From Oscillospiraceae bacterium (GTDB taxonomy: Bacteria > Bacillota > Clostridia > Oscillospirales > Ruminococcaceae): a stretch of DNA of 64,000 nucleotides. The DNA is taken from the NCBI GenBank assembly GCA_017547525.1, contig JAFYPL010000033.1:1-64000 (forward strand), written 5' to 3'. The position numbers and the translations under genes were made by a program. Below the pieces are notes generated by a model, which saw nothing but the letters and a program-made list of their open reading frames with translations, was not told where the DNA came from and did not search any database. This document shows positions 60,634 to 64,000 of the stretch, piece after piece; the first letter of the stretch is position 1, and every line of letters starts with the position of its first letter.

Positions 60634-61293
60634 TTACATCACTTTTACACCATTGATATCTATCTCGAATTTCCGGCCGAAATAACCTGCGGCACGTCTG
60701 CACAGTGTCATTCTGGTCATGAATATTTCAAAGTATTCTGATATTGTGCCTATATTTTCATCTATTGTCAGATTCAGTATAATCAGCTTGTTTTCGCTGT
60801 CTACGGCGAGTTTTGATTTTTCTACAGCATAGTTTACCCTGTCGTGAATATCAAAGTTTATGGTGCCTTTGTCCCTTACACGGCTACGGCGCACATCGCT
60901 TTTATCGGCAATAATCAGGGCAGCGGCCAGTTCGTTCACAGGGAAAGCAGTACCTTCGTCGTGATTGCCTATGGCGCACACTATCTTTGCTATTTCTGCT
61001 GCAGGCATTCCCATTTTATCCAGTATTCTGAATGCCATTACGGCACCGGACTGGGCGTGGTCTATTCTGTTTATCACGTTTCCGATGTCATGCATATAGC
61101 CGGCTATTTTGCCCAGTTCCACTGTTCTTTCATCGTATCCAAGTCGGGTCAGTATGTGACCTGCCACGTCGGCAGTTCTTACCACATGAGCGAAACTGTG
61201 TTCAGTGTACTGCAGGCTGTCCAGACTTTCATCGGCAGCGCGTATATATGTTTTTATCTCTTCATTATTCTTAATTTCTTCAAAAGTAATCAT
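60634..61293 (-). CDS. HD-domain phosphohydrolase
   Basis: The 219-residue protein has the HD-superfamily metal site: H-S-F-A-H-V-V-R-T-A (His about 34), KIAGYMHDIGN (the His-Asp pair, about 66-67), a further His in IDHAQSG and D-K-S-D-V-R-R-S-R near 130. It is a probable phosphohydrolase of a nucleotide or sugar phosphate, not an HD-GYP, since the GYP element is absent. It is expressed alone, divergently from rex, behind GGAGGGAA. Confidence 0.85.
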   Translation of the reverse strand: MITFEEIKNNEEIKTYIRAADESLDSLQYTEHSFAHVVRTADVAGHILTRLGYDERTVELGKIAGYMHDIGNVINRIDHAQSGAVMAFRILDKMGMPAAEIAKIVCAIGNHDEGTAFPVNELAAALIIADKSDVRRSRVRDKGTINFDIHDRVNYAVEKSKLAVDSENKLIILNLTIDENIGTISEYFEIFMTRMTLCRRAAGYFGRKFEIDINGVKVM

Positions 61294-61322
61294 AGGTTTC
61301 CCTCCATATATCTTACATTTTT

Positions 61323-61351
61323 ATTCTATCATAATCGGTCCAGTCAGCCAA
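61323..61351 (-). promoter_or_regulatory. Promoter of the HD-domain gene
   Basis: On the reverse strand TTGGCT (61346-61351) is followed after 17 bases by TAGAAT (61323-61328). Confidence 0.5.
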
Positions 61352-61420
61352 TTGTTTACACCAAAATTTTGCACAAATTTAACATATTGTTAGCATAGAT
61401 TTCAAATGCAATTGTAAAAT

Positions 61421-61439
61421 TTGTGTAAATATTTGACAA
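61421..61439. promoter_or_regulatory. Candidate Rex-type operator upstream of rex
   Basis: TTGTGTAAATATTTGACAA is a near-palindrome of 19 bases with TTGT and ACAA-like ends around AAATATTT. It resembles, one base longer, the clostridial Rex site TTGTTAANNNNTTAACAA. It ends 28 bases before the rex -35 box. Confidence 0.35.
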
Positions 61440-61467
61440 ATATGCATACTTGTCGATAGATGGTATA

Positions 61468-61496
61468 TTGACAATGATAATAAATAGGTATATATT
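61468..61496 (+). promoter_or_regulatory. Promoter of rex-hydrogenase
   Basis: TTGACA (61468-61473), 17 bases, TATATT (61491-61496). The leader then contains two TATCGA elements flanking an A-run before the ribosome site AAAGGAG. An alternative start from a second TTGACA (61433-61438) is possible. Confidence 0.65.
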
Positions 61497-61543
61497 TAAT
61501 ATGAGTATATATATCGATAAAAATATATCGAAAGGAGTTATAT

Positions 61544-62182
61544 ATGAATAAACAGGTTTCCAAACGGACACTTTCCCGTTTGCCGGTATATCTGTCACTT
61601 TTACAGGAAAAATACCGGGAAGGTATGGAATATATATCTGCCACTACCATAGCTAATCTTCTGGGATTGAATCATGTGCAGGTGCGAAAAGATTTGTCTT
61701 GTGCATCCACATCAGGCAGACCGAAAGTAGGTTATGCTACAGATGTTCTTATAAAAGAACTACAGGTTTTTCTGGACTATAACAATACAAAAAATGCTGT
61801 TATCGTAGGCGCTGGTGACCTGGGTAAGGCTCTGCTGGGATATAATGGTTTTACAAGCTATGGTCTGAACATAGTAGCTGCTTTCGATAATAACCCTGAC
61901 CTGGCAGGTACATCAGTGAAAAATAAACCTATTTTCGCTATGGAAAAACTGCCTCGGGTTATGGAAAATATGGACGTACATATTGGCATTATTACTACAC
62001 CTGCCCACACAGCACAGGCTATAGCAGACCTGCTGGTGAAAAATGGTGTTATGGCTATATGGAATTTTGCGCCTACATCACTGAAAGTGCCTGCATCTGT
62101 TATAGTACAGAATGAAAACATGGCTACCAGTCTGGCGGTACTGTCCACAAAACTGAACGAAAAAATGGAAAACGATAAATAA
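61544..62182 (+). CDS. rex: Redox-sensing transcriptional repressor Rex
   Basis: The 212-residue protein has the winged-helix domain (about 1-80, with SRLPVYLSLL, NHVQVRKDLS and S-G-R-P-K-V-G-Y) and the Rossmann NAD(H) domain with VIVGAGDLGKALLGYNGF. Rex represses fermentative genes at low NADH and releases DNA when NADH is high. It is followed after 28 bases by the hydrogenase, a direct link of sensor and H2-producing enzyme. A possible autoregulatory site lies upstream. Confidence 0.95.
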   Translation: MNKQVSKRTLSRLPVYLSLLQEKYREGMEYISATTIANLLGLNHVQVRKDLSCASTSGRPKVGYATDVLIKELQVFLDYNNTKNAVIVGAGDLGKALLGYNGFTSYGLNIVAAFDNNPDLAGTSVKNKPIFAMEKLPRVMENMDVHIGIITTPAHTAQAIADLLVKNGVMAIWNFAPTSLKVPASVIVQNENMATSLAVLSTKLNEKMENDK

Positions 62183-62210
62183 CAGATTATTTTCTAAGGA
62201 GACATATTTT

Positions 62211-63632
62211 ATGCAGAAGTTTGACACCCGTGTTCAGCATCTGAAATATAAAGTACTCAGAGAAATGGCAAGACATTCCTTCAACGATTCTCTGCTGGAA
62301 AACTTTGCTGAAATCCCTAAAATCATTATGCCAAACAAAGAGCCAACCATGCGTTGCTGTGTGTACAAAGAAAGAGCTATCATCACAGAACGTATGAAAA
62401 TTGCTATGGGTGGCGATAAACACAATCCTAACGTAATTGAAGTTATTCCTATAGCCTGTGATGAATGTCCTGTAAGTGGTTATCAGGTTTCTGATTCCTG
62501 CCGCGGCTGTATCGCAAAACACTGCAGTGACGTGTGTCCTAAAGGTGCTATTACCTTTGATGCAGAACACCGTGCATACATAGACAAGGAAAAATGTGTA
62601 AACTGTGGTAAATGTGCAGATGCCTGTCAGTTTAACGCTATCCGCAACAATACACGTCCTTGTCAGGCGGCATGTAAAGTGGGTGCTATTTCCATAAACA
62701 CTGACCTGTCTGCAAAAATTGACGATGAAAAATGTATTGCCTGCGGCGCATGTGCATATCGTTGCCCATTCGGTGCCATCGTTGATAAGAGTTACATTCT
62801 GAATGTTGTTGAACTGATTAAAGATGCAAAACGCACAGGTACAAAACTGTATGCTATGATTGCACCTGCTATTGCCAGCCAGTTTGGTTATGCTACACTG
62901 GGTCAGGTGGTTGCAGCTATCAAAAAACTGGGCTTTACTGATGTAAAAGAAGTTGCTCTGGGTGCTGATATGGTTGCACTGAAAGAAGCTGCAGAACTGG
63001 CCGAAAAAGGTAAACTGACCAGCAGCTGCTGTCCAGCATTTGTATCCTATATCCAGAAATATCATCCAAAAGCAGTGGAATACATCAGTCACAACTATTC
63101 ACCAATGGTTGAACTGGGTAAATACATAAAAGAAACTGATCCTACAGCAAAAACAGTATTTATCGGACCATGTACAGCTAAAAAAGCTGAAATGCAGAAA
63201 CCGGAAGCACGCCCATGGGTTGACAGTGTAATCACTTTTGAAGAACTACAGGCCCTCTTTGACAGCCGTGATATTCCTGTGGCAGAACTGGAAGAAGATG
63301 AACTGAATGATGCATCTTTCTATGGCAGAATCTTTGCACATTCCGGTGGTCTGACAGGTGCTGCAGCCCGTGCATTGGAAGAACAGGATATCGACTTTGA
63401 AGTGAAAGCTGCTACATGCAGCGGTGTTGACGAATGTAAAATTGCACTGCTGAAACTGGCAAAAGGCGTACTGAAAGAAAACTTTATAGAAGGTATGATT
63501 TGTGAAGGCGGCTGTATCAATGGTGCCGGCTGTCTGACACATCAGGGGGCTAAGAGTGCGGCAAAAGTAGATGCCCACGCAAAACAGTCCACAGTACCAT
63601 CTATCAAAGATGCTGTTGAAGCTGCTAAATAA
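62211..63632 (+). CDS. Monomeric [FeFe] hydrogenase, group B-like
   Basis: The 473-residue protein has N-terminal ferredoxin-like clusters (CRGCIAKHCSDVCP, CVNCGKCADAC and CIACGACAYRCP, about 100-188) and the C-terminal H-cluster domain. The H-cluster motifs read TSSCCPAF (L1), GPCTAKKAE (L2) and CEGGCINGAG (L3), all four cysteine ligands present. They differ from group A (TSCCPGW, MPCTxK, ACPGGC) and resemble what is described for group B enzymes. It should make or sense H2 using reduced ferredoxin. It follows rex in one operon. No hydEFG maturation gene is in the window. Confidence 0.9.
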   Translation: MQKFDTRVQHLKYKVLREMARHSFNDSLLENFAEIPKIIMPNKEPTMRCCVYKERAIITERMKIAMGGDKHNPNVIEVIPIACDECPVSGYQVSDSCRGCIAKHCSDVCPKGAITFDAEHRAYIDKEKCVNCGKCADACQFNAIRNNTRPCQAACKVGAISINTDLSAKIDDEKCIACGACAYRCPFGAIVDKSYILNVVELIKDAKRTGTKLYAMIAPAIASQFGYATLGQVVAAIKKLGFTDVKEVALGADMVALKEAAELAEKGKLTSSCCPAFVSYIQKYHPKAVEYISHNYSPMVELGKYIKETDPTAKTVFIGPCTAKKAEMQKPEARPWVDSVITFEELQALFDSRDIPVAELEEDELNDASFYGRIFAHSGGLTGAAARALEEQDIDFEVKAATCSGVDECKIALLKLAKGVLKENFIEGMICEGGCINGAGCLTHQGAKSAAKVDAHAKQSTVPSIKDAVEAAK

Positions 63633-63647
63633 TAAAGTAAAATAAAT

Positions 63648-63671
63648 AAAAGCCGCAGCAATGCGGCTTTT
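63648..63671. terminator. Bidirectional terminator after the hydrogenase
   Basis: 10-bp stem AAAAGCCGCA/TGCGGCTTTT, loop GCAA, T-runs on both strands, between convergent genes. Confidence 0.88.
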
Positions 63672-63675
63672 TGTT

Positions 63676-63798
63676 TTATTTCTTTTTCAAAAATCTTATG
63701 ACGATGTAAATAATCAGCATGACAAGGGCGAGATTTACCCAGAACCATGCTTTTGTGAAGGTTGTAAAAAGTAATGAACCTAATAAAGTGTCTTTCAT
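63676..63798 (-). CDS. 40-residue single-pass membrane peptide
   Basis: A short gene with a strong ribosome site TGGAGGG six bases from its ATG encodes 40 residues: MKDTLLGSLLFTTFTKAWFW, then a hydrophobic helix (about 18-34) and a basic tail RFLKKK. It is too short for most gene callers. The hydrophobic helix plus positive C-terminus suggest a small membrane protein. The function is unknown; it shares a terminator with the hydrogenase on the other strand. Confidence 0.65.
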   Translation of the reverse strand: MKDTLLGSLLFTTFTKAWFWVNLALVMLIIYIVIRFLKKK

Positions 63799-63876
63799 AA
63801 CAGCCCTCCAGATATTTATGTATTCATTATATACTATAAATATCTGTTTATCAACTTATGGCATAATATAAAAAAT

Positions 63877-63901
63877 AAAAGCAGCCGTAATGGCTGCTTT
63901 T
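63877..63901 (-). terminator. Terminator of the rightmost gene
   Basis: 10-bp stem AAAAGCAGCC/GGCTGCTTTT, loop GTAAT, with TTTATTTTTT on the reverse strand. Confidence 0.85.
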
Positions 63902-63921
63902 ATTATATAAATACATAATTA

Positions 63922-64000
63922 TTACATCTGTTCTGGAATAGTGATGTTCATAATTTTCAGGCAGTTTGCAATAGCGTGTTTTGTAGCTACGCACAGTGCC
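63922..64000 (-). CDS. 3' end of an unidentified gene
   Basis: A reverse-strand frame enters from the right edge and ends in TAA at 63922-63924, followed by a good terminator. The last residues read KHAIANCLKIMNITIPEQM, preceded by A-L-C-V-A-T. The codon use is like that of well-expressed genes here. I do not recognise the family from 25 residues. Confidence 0.55.
   Translation of the reverse strand, partial: ALCVATKHAIANCLKIMNITIPEQM

Noticed and set aside
1..64000. CRISPR arrays, tRNA or rRNA genes, prophage or insertion sequences
   Set aside because: I scanned for direct-repeat arrays, tRNA-like cloverleafs, transposase motifs and terminal inverted repeats and saw none. The only tandem repeat is the 8-bp one at 32611.

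Overview
The window looks like a chromosomal segment of an anaerobic, low-to-moderate GC Firmicute of the class Clostridia. The evidence is a c-di-AMP module (cdaA-cdaR plus the receptor darA), the darA-holB-ricT order known from Bacillus/Clostridium, IreB, CarD, YhbD, HemZ and a RelA/SpoT long form. A Rex repressor, a monomeric [FeFe] hydrogenase and a 2[4Fe-4S] ferredoxin indicate fermentative anaerobic metabolism. Genus cannot be decided from the sequence. I see no rRNA, tRNA, CRISPR array, phage or intact insertion sequence. Most genes are ordinary core genes with clear terminators. Coding style differs between genes: highly expressed genes (mrp, pheST, darA, ferredoxin, legB, legC) use a restricted codon set, while membrane and accessory genes do not.

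Layout. 1-9.3 kb: the 5' end of a PatB/MalY aminotransferase, a GNAT/MBL/DUF1904 trio, an RND exporter with a very large coiled-coil insert followed by its likely TetR repressor (with a 26-bp palindromic operator at the promoter), and a reverse-strand LUD / DUF1461 / ferredoxin-type aldo-keto reductase group. 9.4-20.2 kb: a small helical protein, the Mrp Fe-S carrier ATPase, a decayed spot (a TetR gene with an in-frame TAG fused to the 3' end of an amino-acid permease), CarD, a YhbD-like regulator, threonine aldolase, a galactokinase-like protein that has lost its catalytic motifs, and the prmA-rsmE-vanY-like-aroQ operon, then ireB with a conserved hypothetical. 20.3-31.7 kb: pheST from a consensus promoter, a CofE-like ligase, a membrane protein, PTS enzyme I, darA-holB-ricT and ferredoxin.

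31.7-46.7 kb is a cell-surface glycan locus. The reverse arm has an SGNH protein, a surface-carbohydrate GT-B-like protein and a Wzx-type flippase. The forward arm has LegB, a DUF2142 membrane protein, a tandemly duplicated two-gene membrane module, LegC and a PtmE-like CBS nucleotidyltransferase. LegB, LegC and PtmE correspond to the GDP-sugar half of the legionaminic acid pathway, but the sialic-acid-type synthase and the CMP transferase are not in the window.

46.7-61.3 kb is mostly one long reverse operon (cdaA, cdaR, COG2509 flavoprotein, recJ, relA, dtd, MBL hydrolase, hemZ, uridine-kinase-like, zinc-ribbon protein) preceded by an ispDF fusion and an HD hydrolase. It couples c-di-AMP synthesis, the stringent response and DNA repair in one transcript. 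61.3-64 kb: rex followed directly by the [FeFe] hydrogenase, a 40-residue membrane peptide gene, and the 3' end of an unidentified gene.

The points most worth a second look are the motif-less galactokinase paralog, the duplicated membrane module in the glycan locus, the adaptor-less RND pump with its internal coiled coil, the unusual residue in the PheS amino-acid pocket, and the TetR/permease junction.
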